From Methylovulum psychrotolerans (lineage in GTDB: Bacteria; Pseudomonadota; Gammaproteobacteria; Methylococcales; Methylomonadaceae), in assembly GCF_002923755.1 (NCBI RefSeq), contig NZ_PGFZ01000008.1:230244-294243 (forward strand): a DNA stretch of 64,000 bases, in the 5' to 3' direction. Within the stretch, counting starts at the first letter, position 1. Each line of letters starts with the position of its first letter. The notes beneath the pieces were generated by a model. That model searched no databases. It had not been told where the DNA came from and saw nothing but the letters and a program-made list of their open reading frames with translations. This document shows, in pieces, positions 28,352 through 36,631 of the stretch. A program made the position numbers and the translations under genes.

Positions 28352-29653
28352 ATGAAAAACGTGAGCATCGGCTTAACGCCGCGCATCCTCAAGCGTTGGG
28401 CCTTTATCCATAAATGGAGTAGCCTCATCTGTACGGGCTTTATTTTGCTGCTATGCCTGACAGGGTTGCCGCTGATTTTTGCCGACGAAATCGACCATGC
28501 CTTAGGTTACCGCATAAGCCCGCCGCCTTGGCCGGATAGCGCCATCCCAACCCGCGCCAATCTGGATGCCGTTATCGCCGCCGCCCAAGCCCGCCGCCCA
28601 GGCGATAGCGTCCAATTTCTCGTTGCCGAACCCCAAGAGCCGGATCTGTGGTTTGTGCGCATGGGGGCGGACATAGCGGCGGCGCAGCCATCCGCGTTTT
28701 ATAGCATGGATGCCCGCACTGGGGCGTATTTACAGGCCTATCCGCTCAACCAAGGCTTGATGAATATCGCGTTAAGGCTGCATGTCGATTTGTTTGCCGG
28801 CTTATGGGGCAGTTTGTGGTTAGGCTTAATGGGGGGGTTCTTGATGGTGGCGATAGTGTCCGGCGTGGTGTTATATGCCCCGTTTATGCGCAAACTCACG
28901 TTCGGCACTGTCCGGCAAGGGTATTTGGCGTGGTTGGATTGGCATAATCTGCTCGGCATCGTCACTGTGGTGTGGCTGTCGGTAGTGACGGTCACTGGGG
29001 TCATTAACACGGTTGCCGCGCCGATTTTTAGCCGCTGGCAAAGCGAACAATTGGCGCAACTGCTTGCTCCCTACGCGGCGGCACCTATCCGGCCTATCGG
29101 TTCGGTGCAAACAGCCGTTAACGCCGCTTATCGGGCGGTGCCAAACAGTGCGTTGAGTTTTTTGGCGTTTCCGGGCAATCCCTTCGCAGGGCCTAACCAA
29201 TTTGTCGCGTTTATGCAGGGTGAGACCCCGTTAACGGCAAAATTGCTTAAGCCCGTCGTGCTGGATGCCCAAACTGGCCAAGTCCTCGCCACGGCGGAAC
29301 TGCCCGGTTATGTCAGTGCCTTGTTACTGTCCAAGCCCCTGCATTTTGGCGATTACGGCGGCTTGCCGCTAAAAATTCTCTGGGCAATGTTAGACTTGCT
29401 CAGCATCGGGATTTTAGTGGGCGGCTTATACCTTTGGGGTAAGAAACACTGCCGCCGCCCCGCCCAAACCGCCAAGCCTCAACGGCAGTTACGCCCCATC
29501 CGCCCCAAGCCGTGGCCTATCCCCATCGCCATTTGCGCAAGCAGCCTCATCGGCTTATGCGCGGCCTTATTAGCCGATGGCCTGGGCGATACCTTGTCAT
29601 GGTTGGCTTTGAGCGTGCCGATTCTCGCCTTATTTGCCCGCCGCATTGTGTGA
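28352..29653 (+). CDS. PepSY-type membrane protein, probable ferric-siderophore reductase
   Basis: Inner-membrane protein of 433 residues with the PepSY_TM layout. It has an N-terminal helix (SLICTGFILLLCLTGLPLIF), periplasmic PepSY-like regions, further helices (GLMGGFLMVAIVSGVVLYA; NLLGIVTVVWLSVVTVTGVI) and C-terminal helices beyond residue 320. Conserved histidines next to helices (FIHKWSSLICTG, LRLHVDLFAG, WHNLLG) could bind haem. Such proteins next to siderophore systems are thought to reduce ferric siderophores for iron release. It follows the synthetase by about 140 bp and is probably part of the same iron regulon. Confidence 0.82.
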   Translation: MKNVSIGLTPRILKRWAFIHKWSSLICTGFILLLCLTGLPLIFADEIDHALGYRISPPPWPDSAIPTRANLDAVIAAAQARRPGDSVQFLVAEPQEPDLWFVRMGADIAAAQPSAFYSMDARTGAYLQAYPLNQGLMNIALRLHVDLFAGLWGSLWLGLMGGFLMVAIVSGVVLYAPFMRKLTFGTVRQGYLAWLDWHNLLGIVTVVWLSVVTVTGVINTVAAPIFSRWQSEQLAQLLAPYAAAPIRPIGSVQTAVNAAYRAVPNSALSFLAFPGNPFAGPNQFVAFMQGETPLTAKLLKPVVLDAQTGQVLATAELPGYVSALLLSKPLHFGDYGGLPLKILWAMLDLLSIGILVGGLYLWGKKHCRRPAQTAKPQRQLRPIRPKPWPIPIAICASSLIGLCAALLADGLGDTLSWLALSVPILALFARRIV

Positions 29654-30074
29654 GTGCTATGCCTGCGAATAAGCCTAGGAACGTATATAAAATTAAGTAG
29701 GCGTTCCATTGCATCTCTGCGTGTTAAACCCCACCCCAGCCCTCTCGGCAACCGCTCCTTGCGTTGCTCTACCTCCTGCATCCGTGCAGTCGCCCTTGGC
29801 AGGGGAGGGAGCTTATGCCTTCTCCGTCATACAGGCGAAAATCAAGGGGAAAATGCCCCTCCCCCTGCCAAGGGGGAGGCTGGGAGGGGGTTGCCGTACT
29901 TTCGCCTGTTCAACAGATTTTATTTTATGCGCGTTCCCTAGTCGGTTGATGATAAATTTTCGATGCAGGGCATAAGCGGTTAAAATGGCGTACCGAACTG
30001 AGGCCGGATAGCCTTGTCTAAGTGCCGCCAACTGTTTTCTCTCCCCACTACTGACCTGCAAAGGAAAATCCGCT
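29654..30074. other. Repeat-filled intergenic region
   Basis: A 421-base gap between the PepSY gene and the small lipoprotein gene. Most of it is one MITE-like element (29675-29941). The short frames inside have no family resemblance and share sequence with other repeats in the window. The last 30 bases hold AAAGGAAAA, the ribosome-binding site of the lipoprotein gene. Confidence 0.7.
29675..29941. mobile_element. MITE-like element with terminal inverted repeats
   Basis: The ends are imperfect inverted repeats: CTAGGAACGTATATAAAAT on the left and, on the opposite strand, CTAGGGAACGCGCATAAAAT on the right. Inside are a block shared with the hisD 3' end (29692-29736), a block shared with the 41.1 kb repeat (GCTCTACCTCCTGCATCC) and a hairpin around CCCCCTGCCAAGGGGGAGG. 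It has no coding capacity. A related element with the same kind of ends but a different payload is at 31864-31990. Confidence 0.65.
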
Positions 30075-30368
30075 ATGAACTTCCCTGTAAAAGCCACGTT
30101 TGCCGCCGCCACCCTGATGTTATTGGCAGGTTGTTCCGGTGTTGAAATTAAAGGTGTCGTCCGCGACAAGCCGACCGGCAACCCGATTTCCTCGGCAACC
30201 GTCAGCATCGGCAAAGAAAGTACCGCTACCGATGCGATGGGCAGCTATACCTTAGAAGTCTCCGACACCGACCAAGCGATGATCGTCAACGCCCCCGGCT
30301 ATTTCCTCTATACCAAAACCATCGGCAAAGACACCATTAACGACATCGACTTAATGCCGCGCGAATAA
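30075..30368 (+). CDS. Small lipoprotein with carboxypeptidase-regulatory-like fold
   Basis: A 97-residue predicted lipoprotein with a signal peptide and lipobox LLAGC (Cys at about residue 20). The mature part has a beta-sandwich pattern typical of carboxypeptidase-regulatory-like domains: GVVRDKPTGNPISSATVSIG, then ATDAMGSYTLEVSD and a C-terminal DIDLMPRE. Function is unknown. It stands alone between a repeat-filled gap and the convergent glutathione reductase gene. Confidence 0.78.
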   Translation: MNFPVKATFAAATLMLLAGCSGVEIKGVVRDKPTGNPISSATVSIGKESTATDAMGSYTLEVSDTDQAMIVNAPGYFLYTKTIGKDTINDIDLMPRE

Positions 30369-30412
30369 GCGTAAGCCCAAGGTACGCTGTGCGTACCTTT
30401 TCTGTGCTGTTA

Positions 30413-31768
30413 TCATTCCCCCACGGGCTTGCGCATAGTCACAAACTCTTCGGCGGCGGTGGGGTGTATGCCTAGGGTGGAATCGAACACCGCCTTAGTC
30501 GCCCCGGCGCGTAACGCCACCGCCATGCCCTGAATAATCTCCCCCGCTTCCGCGCCGACCATGTGCAAACCCAGCACTTGGTCGGTACTGCGGCGCACCA
30601 CCATTTTCATCAAGGTTTTCTCGCCCAAGCCCGATAAGGTATGCTTCATCGGCGTAAACACCGATTTATAAATTACAATATCGTCATAACGGCGACGGGC
30701 TTCGGCTTCGCTTAAGCCTACTGTGCCGACATTGGGTTGGCAGAACACGGCGGTCGGGATATGGTCATAATCGACCGGGCTGCGCTGGTCGGTATAGAGC
30801 AAATTCACCAACGCCATCGCCTCGGCGGTGGCGACGGGGGTCAGGCTGAAGCGGTGCGTGACATCGCCTAGGGCATAGATTGACGGCACGTTGGTCTGGT
30901 AGCCGTCATTAATGATAACAGCCCCGCGTTTGTCCAGCGCCACCCCGGCTTCGGCCAAGCCTAGGCCAGCAGTGTTGGGGCTGCGTCCGGTCGCATACAA
31001 CACCAGATCAGCGGTTAAGGTTTGGCCTTGTTTGGTCTGCGCCACGAAGCCTTCTGCGGTTTTTTCGATGCGTTCGATGTCGGTGTTGAACACAATCCGC
31101 AAGCCTTTTTTCTGCATCTCTTGGGCGACAAAGTCGCGGATATCCTCGTCAAAACCGCGTAACAGTTTGTCGCCGCGATAACATAAGGTCGTCTCCACGC
31201 CCAAACCGTGCATAATGCCCGCGAATTCCACGGCGATATAACCGCCGCCGACAATCAGCAGCCGTTTCGGCAAGGCTTCTAAGGCGAACATTTCATTAGA
31301 GGTGACGACATGCTCGCTGCCGGGAAATGCCGGCACGTCCGGCCAGCCGCCTGTGGCGATCAGAATCCGCCCGCAACGGTAGTGTTGCCCGGCGATGCTC
31401 ACGGTATGGGCATCGATTAATTGCGCTTGGCCGTTGATGACGGTCACGCCGGAACCTGCCAGCAAGTTGCCGTATATGCCTTGCAGGCGGGTGATTTCTT
31501 GGTCTTTCTGGGCGCGTAAATGTTGCCAAGAAAATTGCGGTTCGGATAATGTCCAACCGAATCCGGGTGCGGCTTTAAAGTCTTCGTGAAAATGCGCGGC
31601 GTAGACAAAGAGTTTTTTCGGTACGCAACCGACGTTGACACAAGTGCCGCCTAAGTAGCGGTTCTCGGCAACCGCGACCCGCACCCCCAAGCCCGCCGCC
31701 ATCCGCGCCGCCCGCACCCCGCCGGAGCCTGCGCCTATTACAAATAAATCATAATCGTAAGGTATCAT
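30413..31768 (-). CDS. gor: Glutathione-disulfide reductase
   Basis: FAD-dependent pyridine-nucleotide disulfide oxidoreductase that reduces oxidised glutathione with NADPH. The FAD motif is [10 protein letters not shown] (residues 12-21), the redox-active disulfide is C43/C48 in [14 protein letters not shown], and the NAD(P) motif is [15 protein letters not shown]. The C-terminal catalytic histidine is in [10 protein letters not shown]. At 451 residues it is the usual length for bacterial Gor. The next gene on the strand is a Prx5-like peroxiredoxin, of a kind often driven by glutathione, which fits a shared peroxide-defence role. Confidence 0.95.
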   Translation of the reverse strand: MIPYDYDLFVIGAGSGGVRAARMAAGLGVRVAVAENRYLGGTCVNVGCVPKKLFVYAAHFHEDFKAAPGFGWTLSEPQFSWQHLRAQKDQEITRLQGIYGNLLAGSGVTVINGQAQLIDAHTVSIAGQHYRCGRILIATGGWPDVPAFPGSEHVVTSNEMFALEALPKRLLIVGGGYIAVEFAGIMHGLGVETTLCYRGDKLLRGFDEDIRDFVAQEMQKKGLRIVFNTDIERIEKTAEGFVAQTKQGQTLTADLVLYATGRSPNTAGLGLAEAGVALDKRGAVIINDGYQTNVPSIYALGDVTHRFSLTPVATAEAMALVNLLYTDQRSPVDYDHIPTAVFCQPNVGTVGLSEAEARRRYDDIVIYKSVFTPMKHTLSGLGEKTLMKMVVRRSTDQVLGLHMVGAEAGEIIQGMAVALRAGATKAVFDSTLGIHPTAAEEFVTMRKPVGE

Positions 31769-31802
31769 GTTGGGTTCCTTGTTGGGTAAGCATTCTGACG
31801 CT

Positions 31803-31828
31803 AGTTCCCAAGCTCTGGCTTGGGAACT
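31803..31828. repeat. Short palindrome (GTTCCCAAGC type)
   Basis: Hairpin with arms AGTTCCCAAGC and GCTTGGGAACT around a four-base loop. A second copy of the same type lies at 32030-32053. Both are between gor and the peroxiredoxin gene. Confidence 0.8.
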
Positions 31829-31863
31829 TAAATTCGGGAAGCTCTAGCTTCGGGAATTAACGT

Positions 31864-31990
31864 TAGGAACGTGCATAAAATAACCTCAGCATCCTCATTT
31901 TTGGAGCGCGGGCATCTTGCCCGCAAGGGCGGGCAAGATGCCCGCGCTCCAAGACCTGTATCTGCCTGAATTATTTTTTACCCATTCCTA
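31864..31990. mobile_element. Short MITE-like element carrying a 52-base palindrome
   Basis: The ends read TAGGAACGTGCATAAAATAA on the left and, on the opposite strand, TAGGAATGGGTAAAAAATAA on the right. These are imperfect terminal inverted repeats like those of 29675-29941. The payload is the perfect palindrome at 31901-31952. The surrounding gap (31769-32086, 318 bases) is otherwise made of short hairpins and no gene. Confidence 0.6.
31901..31952. repeat. Perfect copy of the dispersed 52-base palindrome
   Basis: Arms TTGGAGCGCGGGCATCTTGC on the left and the exact complement on the right, with a tiny loop. It is the best-preserved of three copies in the window (others at 28242-28293 and 53952-53982). 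Confidence 0.9.
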
Positions 31991-32029
31991 GTGTCCAAAA
32001 TTCTCGAAGCTGGAGCTTCTCGTGCTTAA

Positions 32030-32053
32030 GTTCCCAAGCCGAAGCTTGGGAAC
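32030..32053. repeat. Short palindrome (GTTCCCAAGC type)
   Basis: GTTCCCAAGC and GCTTGGGAAC flank a four-base loop, as at 31803-31828. It lies 34 bases past the stop of the peroxiredoxin gene on its downstream side. No T-run follows, so a terminator role is uncertain. Confidence 0.8.
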
Positions 32054-32086
32054 CAGCACTTATTCTTAATAATGGTGATAGTTAGC

Positions 32087-32608
32087 CTACTCTTGCAAAT
32101 ACGCCAACATCGTCCCTGCGTCACTTACGGTAAACGGGTCTTCAGGGTAGTTATCCGCCTGCCCAGGTTCGCTGAACACTTTAACAATGTTCAAATCGTC
32201 CACCAGCATGGCGTAGCGCCAAGAGCGGTAGCCGAAGCCTACGTTTTCTTTTTTGACTAACATGCCCATGCCACGGGTAAAGTCGCCGTTGCCGTCGGGG
32301 AGCATTTTGACATGCTGAATGCCCAAATGCTTGCCCCATTGGAACATGGTAAAGGCATCGTTGACGCTTAAGCAGTACACCTCATCAACCCCTTGGTCGA
32401 GGATGGCTTGGTACTGGGCTTCAAAGCCCGGTAAATGGGTGCTGGAGCAAGTCGGGGTAAATGCGCCGGGCAGCGCCAACACCACGATGCGCTTGCCTTT
32501 GAAAATATCATCGGTGCTGACATCTTGCCAGCGGAACGGGTTATCCCCGCCGATACTTTCGTCACGGACACGGGTTTTAAACACAACATGAGGTACAGTT
32601 AAAGGCAT
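32087..32608 (-). CDS. Prx5-type peroxiredoxin
   Basis: Thiol peroxidase of 173 residues in the AhpC/TSA Prx5 subgroup, which reduces hydrogen and alkyl peroxides. The peroxidatic cysteine is C54 in LPGAFTPTCSSTHLPGF, the family signature. The only other cysteine is C79, so it may work as a 1-Cys enzyme reduced by glutathione or glutaredoxin. No glutaredoxin domain is fused. Glutathione reductase is the neighbouring gene on the same strand, separated by a repeat-filled gap. Confidence 0.92.
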   Translation of the reverse strand: MPLTVPHVVFKTRVRDESIGGDNPFRWQDVSTDDIFKGKRIVVLALPGAFTPTCSSTHLPGFEAQYQAILDQGVDEVYCLSVNDAFTMFQWGKHLGIQHVKMLPDGNGDFTRGMGMLVKKENVGFGYRSWRYAMLVDDLNIVKVFSEPGQADNYPEDPFTVSDAGTMLAYLQE

Positions 32609-32786
32609 TGCAGTTCTCCGGTTTTAAGATAATAGGGTAATGCCGACGCGGCGGGTGGGGCGGTATTGCGCTGGAAAAATCCCCCTTAGCGTTCAGCACA
32701 GGGATAGTTTAGCGGGGGTGGAGGTGCTTGGAAAATTGATTGTTTTTATGGGAACGATTGATTTTGTCTATGACATTAGGATTGGG

Positions 32787-33600
32787 TTAAGTGCTTAATT
32801 CATTTATTCGCTTATTGACCCAAGCCAGATTGTTTTTAAAATCCACATGAAGTGGCGACTTGGCGACCAGTTCCGCTAATAGGACTTGGGCTTGCCGATA
32901 ATGGTTCAAGGCTAAGGGGAGATTGCCCTGTTGTTCATAATGGGAGCCTAATTTAATGTGAGCAATGGCTAGGCCGTTGGTAAAGCCCAGATGGTTTGGG
33001 GCGGCGGCATGGAGTTCCTGTGACAGCTTGTAGTCTTCTTCACGCCAGCGCAAGGCCTGTTGCAGGTCGCCCAGCGTGGTGTGGGTGTTGCCCAAATATT
33101 GGCAGGCAACCGCCAAGCCGTTTTTAAAGTCCAGATGGCCGGGGGCGGCGGCATGGAGTTCCCATGACAACCTGTAGTCTTCTTCACGCCAGTGCAAGGC
33201 CTGTTGCAGGTCACCGAGCGTGGCGTGGGTATTGCCTAAGTCTTGGCAGGCCACCGCCAGATTGTTTTTAACAGCCGGATTATCCGGTTCGCGCTGGTGG
33301 AGCGCCGCCATGACCGTATGAACATCGGTAAAAGCCCTTAAGGCCTTTGACCAACAGCAAGGGCTGGTTGTTTGTTTCCAGTTTGGCGCGTATCGCCAGT
33401 AAATCTTCCTCGCGGCCTTGGAACACGTCGGGGATGAAGGGTGTAGTGGTCAGGTGGCGGGGGATGGCGGTTCCGGCATAGTGGATATGGGTGACGCTTT
33501 CGTTATAAATGCCGCCAGTACCCAAAACAATCTCACGGCCAATCTTGGTCTGGTCACCCGCGACATTATCCCCGCTTCCCCGATGCACCTGCCCGTCCAT
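32787..33600 (-). pseudogene. Broken STAND-type NTPase/TPR protein (central deletion with frame change)
   Basis: Two frames look like parts of one former gene. The 5' part starts at ATG 33600 after an AAGGA site and reads GSGDNVAGDQTKIGREI, then VFQGREEDLLAIRAKL and PLLLVKGLKG. This is the entry to a nucleotide-binding P-loop, but the expected GKT core never follows. At about 33340 the reading switches to another frame (KALRAFTDVHTVMAALHQRE), which continues as a TPR array of roughly 50-residue units to the stop at 32787. The frames overlap at 33280-33311. Most of the NTPase is gone. The TPR units at 33055-33211 are nearly identical at DNA level, which could have aided deletion. A functional short TPR protein from 33311 cannot be ruled out. 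Confidence 0.72.
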
Positions 33601-33603
33601 AAG

Positions 33604-34245
33604 CTAGTCCTTGCCTTTGTTCTCGTGGTAGACACTGCCCGGCCCCATAATGATTTGCCGCCCTATCTTAGTCTGGTCGCGGCCGATGTTATCGCCTGTG
33701 CCGCTATGGTGTTGGCTAACACCCGATGTGGAGGCGGCGGCGAGGTTGTTTAAGGGGATAAAGCCCTGATCCGCCAATTTGTCCAACTGCTGGCCAAAGT
33801 GCAATAACAGGCTTTCGGTGGTGGTGTAGGGGGTATGGAAATGCCCCAAAGCCTTAAGCCGTTTCTTAAACGCCAAGAGGCTGGTTAAATCATCTTCGTT
33901 AATCGCACTGAGGCTGATGGTCGCATCTTTAAAATATGTGTAAATCAGCGGCTTCTGTGTGGCCTGAAATTGTCCGAAGGCGGTGTTAAATTCCTCCTCG
34001 GTATACATGCCGACCTTGGTGCAAAACAGCATGACAAAAATATCAGAGGTCTTGATGGCTCGGTTATACTCGTCTTGCAGACGGGTTCGTGACATGGCAT
34101 CAAGAAAATCTTCCCAGATGATCAGTTTTAGGTAAACCTGTTTCGGTACCGACTGGTTGTTACGGCGGCTAATAAACAGCTCGAATTGCTCACGGTCGGC
34201 TTTGAGTTCGGACGAAGAAGCCAGAAAAAGTTGGATGGTACGCAT
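33604..34245 (-). CDS. Effector-like protein of a STAND/TPR defence-type locus
   Basis: A 213-residue protein beginning RTIQLFLASSSELKADREQF, then VYLKLIIWEDFLDAMS, LQDEYNRAIKTSDIFVMLFC and KVGMYTEEEFNTAF. I recognise this as a domain found at the N-terminus of STAND/NB-ARC/TPR proteins, with a TIR/DUF4062-like layout, but cannot name its activity. The C-terminal 40 residues hold GTGDNIGRDQTKIGRQIIMG, almost the same peptide found near the start of the next gene's product, three bases downstream. That makes it likely that the two proteins form, or formed, one effector-sensor system. The frame itself is intact, although its NTPase partner is broken. Confidence 0.68.
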   Translation of the reverse strand: MRTIQLFLASSSELKADREQFELFISRRNNQSVPKQVYLKLIIWEDFLDAMSRTRLQDEYNRAIKTSDIFVMLFCTKVGMYTEEEFNTAFGQFQATQKPLIYTYFKDATISLSAINEDDLTSLLAFKKRLKALGHFHTPYTTTESLLLHFGQQLDKLADQGFIPLNNLAAASTSGVSQHHSGTGDNIGRDQTKIGRQIIMGPGSVYHENKGKD

Positions 34246-34469
34246 GATAGTGCCTCAGGCAAAAAGACTGGGCAGATTTTAACACTAAGGCAATATCGGG
34301 GTTGAAAATTGTCTGGGATTAACTGTGTCGCCAAGTCATTTGCTGTGGCCGGAAAAGACTCGGGAAAAGATTCGCTTGCCCAATTGTAAAACTGTGTCCA
34401 AACTACTGCGCATTTATTTGGTCTAAGTGACTTCTTTGCTTTTGTAACACTCTGTCTAATTTAACTGAT

Positions 34470-35774
34470 ATGTCCAACGTAACCATTAAACACCTTAACG
34501 CCAGCGACGCTAATTTTTCCCAGCAATTAAAAGACCTGTTAGCTTGGGATGAAAGCGACGATCTGGACATCCAGCAACGGGTTTTGGCGATTCTGGCCGA
34601 TGTCCGCAGCAATGGCGATGCCGCTGTGATTAACTATACTAACCGCTTCGACCACCGCGCCATTGCTGATGCCAGCGAGTTGGAACTGCCTAAGGCGACC
34701 TTGCAAGCCGCGTGGGAGAATCTGCCTGCTGAGCAAGCCCATGCCCTGCAAACTGCCGCCGACCGTGTCCGCACCTATGCCGAACACCAAAAAATTGCGT
34801 CTTGGCAGTATGAAGAAGCGGACGGTACGGTGTTGGGGCAAAAAATCACCCCGCTGGACAGTGTCGGCCTGTATGTGCCGGGCGGTAAGGCCGCGTATCC
34901 GTCTTCGGTATTGATGAACGCCATCCCGGCTAAAGTGGCGGGCGTGGGCGAATTGATTATGGTGGTGCCGACTCCGAACGGCGAGACTAACGAACTGGTG
35001 CTAGCTGCCGCTTATATCGCCGGAGTAGACCGCGCTTTTTCCATCGGTGGGGCGCAAGCGGTCGCGGCCTTGGCTTACGGTACGGCTACTATCCCTGCGG
35101 TCGCGAAAATCGTCGGCCCCGGCAATATTTATGTCGCCACCGCGAAAAAACTGGTGTTCGGGCAAGTCGGTATTGACATGATTGCCGGGCCTTCGGAAAT
35201 TCTGGTTATCTGCGACGGTAAAACCAACCCCGATTGGATTGCGATGGACTTATTCTCACAAGCTGAACATGACGAAAACGCCCAAGCGATTTTAATCAGC
35301 GATGACGGCGACTTTTTGGCCGCTGTTGAGCAAAGCATCCACACGCTGTTGCCGACCATGGAACGCGCCGACATTATCCGCGCGTCTTTAAGCACACGCG
35401 GGGCGTTGATTAAGGTGGATAATTTGGACGTGGCGACCGATGTCGCCAATGTGATTGCGCCGGAGCATTTGGAGTTGTCGGTCGCCGACCCCGAAGCCTT
35501 ATGTGCGAAAATCCGCCACGCCGGGGCGATTTTTATGGGCCGCTACACTGCCGAAGCTTTAGGCGACTACTGCGCCGGCCCCAACCACGTTTTGCCCACC
35601 TCCAGCACCGCGCGGTTCTCGTCACCGCTGGGCGTTTACGATTTTCAAAAACGCACCAGTTTGATTAACTGCTCGGCGGCGGGCGCGGACAGTTTGGGTA
35701 AAATCGCTTCGGTACTGGCGCGGGGTGAGAGCTTGACTGCCCATGCGCGGTCGGCGGAGTATCGAATTAAGTAG
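34470..35774 (+). CDS. hisD: Histidinol dehydrogenase
   Basis: NAD-dependent zinc enzyme catalysing the last two steps of histidine synthesis (histidinol to histidine), 434 residues. Zinc ligands are expected in [10 protein letters not shown] (Gln and His), [13 protein letters not shown] (Asp) and [10 protein letters not shown] (His). The catalytic Glu-His pair is in [10 protein letters not shown]. The frame is complete, but its last two codons and stop (ATT AAG TAG) belong to a dispersed repeat that starts at 35766, so the native 3' tip seems to have been replaced. hisD stands alone here, about 20 kb from hisG. Confidence 0.96.
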   Translation: MSNVTIKHLNASDANFSQQLKDLLAWDESDDLDIQQRVLAILADVRSNGDAAVINYTNRFDHRAIADASELELPKATLQAAWENLPAEQAHALQTAADRVRTYAEHQKIASWQYEEADGTVLGQKITPLDSVGLYVPGGKAAYPSSVLMNAIPAKVAGVGELIMVVPTPNGETNELVLAAAYIAGVDRAFSIGGAQAVAALAYGTATIPAVAKIVGPGNIYVATAKKLVFGQVGIDMIAGPSEILVICDGKTNPDWIAMDLFSQAEHDENAQAILISDDGDFLAAVEQSIHTLLPTMERADIIRASLSTRGALIKVDNLDVATDVANVIAPEHLELSVADPEALCAKIRHAGAIFMGRYTAEALGDYCAGPNHVLPTSSTARFSSPLGVYDFQKRTSLINCSAAGADSLGKIASVLARGESLTAHARSAEYRIK

Positions 35775-35810
35775 GCGTTCCATTGCGCCTCTGCGTGTTA
35801 AACCCCACCC
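35766..35810. repeat. Dispersed repeat overlapping the hisD stop codon
   Basis: The sequence ATTAAGTAGGCGTTCCATTG onward to AAACCCCACCC is the same as 29692-29736 apart from two bases. Here its first nine bases provide the last codons and stop of hisD. Downstream (35811-35840) is a block GGTTCCTGAGCGAAGCCGAA, which also occurs in inverted form within 54031-54055. Confidence 0.85.
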
Positions 35811-35963
35811 CTCGGTTCCTGAGCGAAGCCGAAGGGGGCCCTTCGCAGGGGAGGAAGCGAGCGTTTTCCTCGTGGTATAGGCAAAAATCAAGGTAAAAAG
35901 CTCTTCCCCAAGGCGTTCGGCGTAACCCTTAATGTGTGCAGGGATGCGCCATCGCCCTGAGCG

Positions 35964-36338
35964 TTATTGTTCCCAATTTGAAGCATCTGCGCACTGACTG
36001 TCCGCCGATTTTTGATGGGCAAACTTAAGGTCCAAGGATAGGCCAACGCACTTCCCAAGCATTGTTCCCACTTCTGTCGCTTGCTCTTTAGAGGTGAAAG
36101 TTGTCGGTATCCGCTCTTTAAGGGTGGTAAGGCAGGTTTTTGTCGCGGAGAGGGCTGCTTTTTGGCAAACATTAGAACTTAGCTTTAAACATTGCCTGAA
36201 GTAAGAGTCATCTTCACAAAATGCTGGGGGAAAGTGTGTAATTATCATCGCTTTCCATTGCTTGCCCGATACTTCATTCGCCTGTGCGGCTTGCATCAAC
36301 AGTAGGCCAATTACGCCTAAAAAAAACCGAAATTTCAT
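35964..36338 (-). CDS. Secreted six-cysteine protein, unknown function
   Basis: A 124-residue protein with a clear signal peptide (MKFRFFLGVIGLLLMQAAQA), so the mature form is periplasmic or secreted. The mature part has six cysteines (in FCEDD, QCLKL, VCQKA, TCLTT, KCVGL, QCADA), which could form three disulfides. A strong TTAGGAGG ribosome-binding site precedes the ATG, supporting a real gene. No family is recognised. It lies between hisD and the DUF817 gene, on the opposite strand to both. Confidence 0.72.
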   Translation of the reverse strand: MKFRFFLGVIGLLLMQAAQANEVSGKQWKAMIITHFPPAFCEDDSYFRQCLKLSSNVCQKAALSATKTCLTTLKERIPTTFTSKEQATEVGTMLGKCVGLSLDLKFAHQKSADSQCADASNWEQ

Positions 36339-36631
36339 TGCTTCCTCCTAAGGTCAATTAAGTAACGTGATGTTGGGTTGCTATTGGCATCAAGAGGTAT
36401 GGCTATATCCTGGTAATGTCAAAAATGCCGATGAAAGTCGGCGAAAGTAATCGTGGTTATGATTTGTCGGTAATATACATAACTTACGGATTTCTGTCAT
36501 CATAAAAACAACGCTATTTTATGCGGTGGCTGGTGGCGGCATAAATTAAGCGGCACACCAAAAACTCTCCCTTGAGCTTCTTCCCCTAAACAGGTATAAC
36601 GGGCGGCTTTGCCACTATCTCGCCTTCTCCT

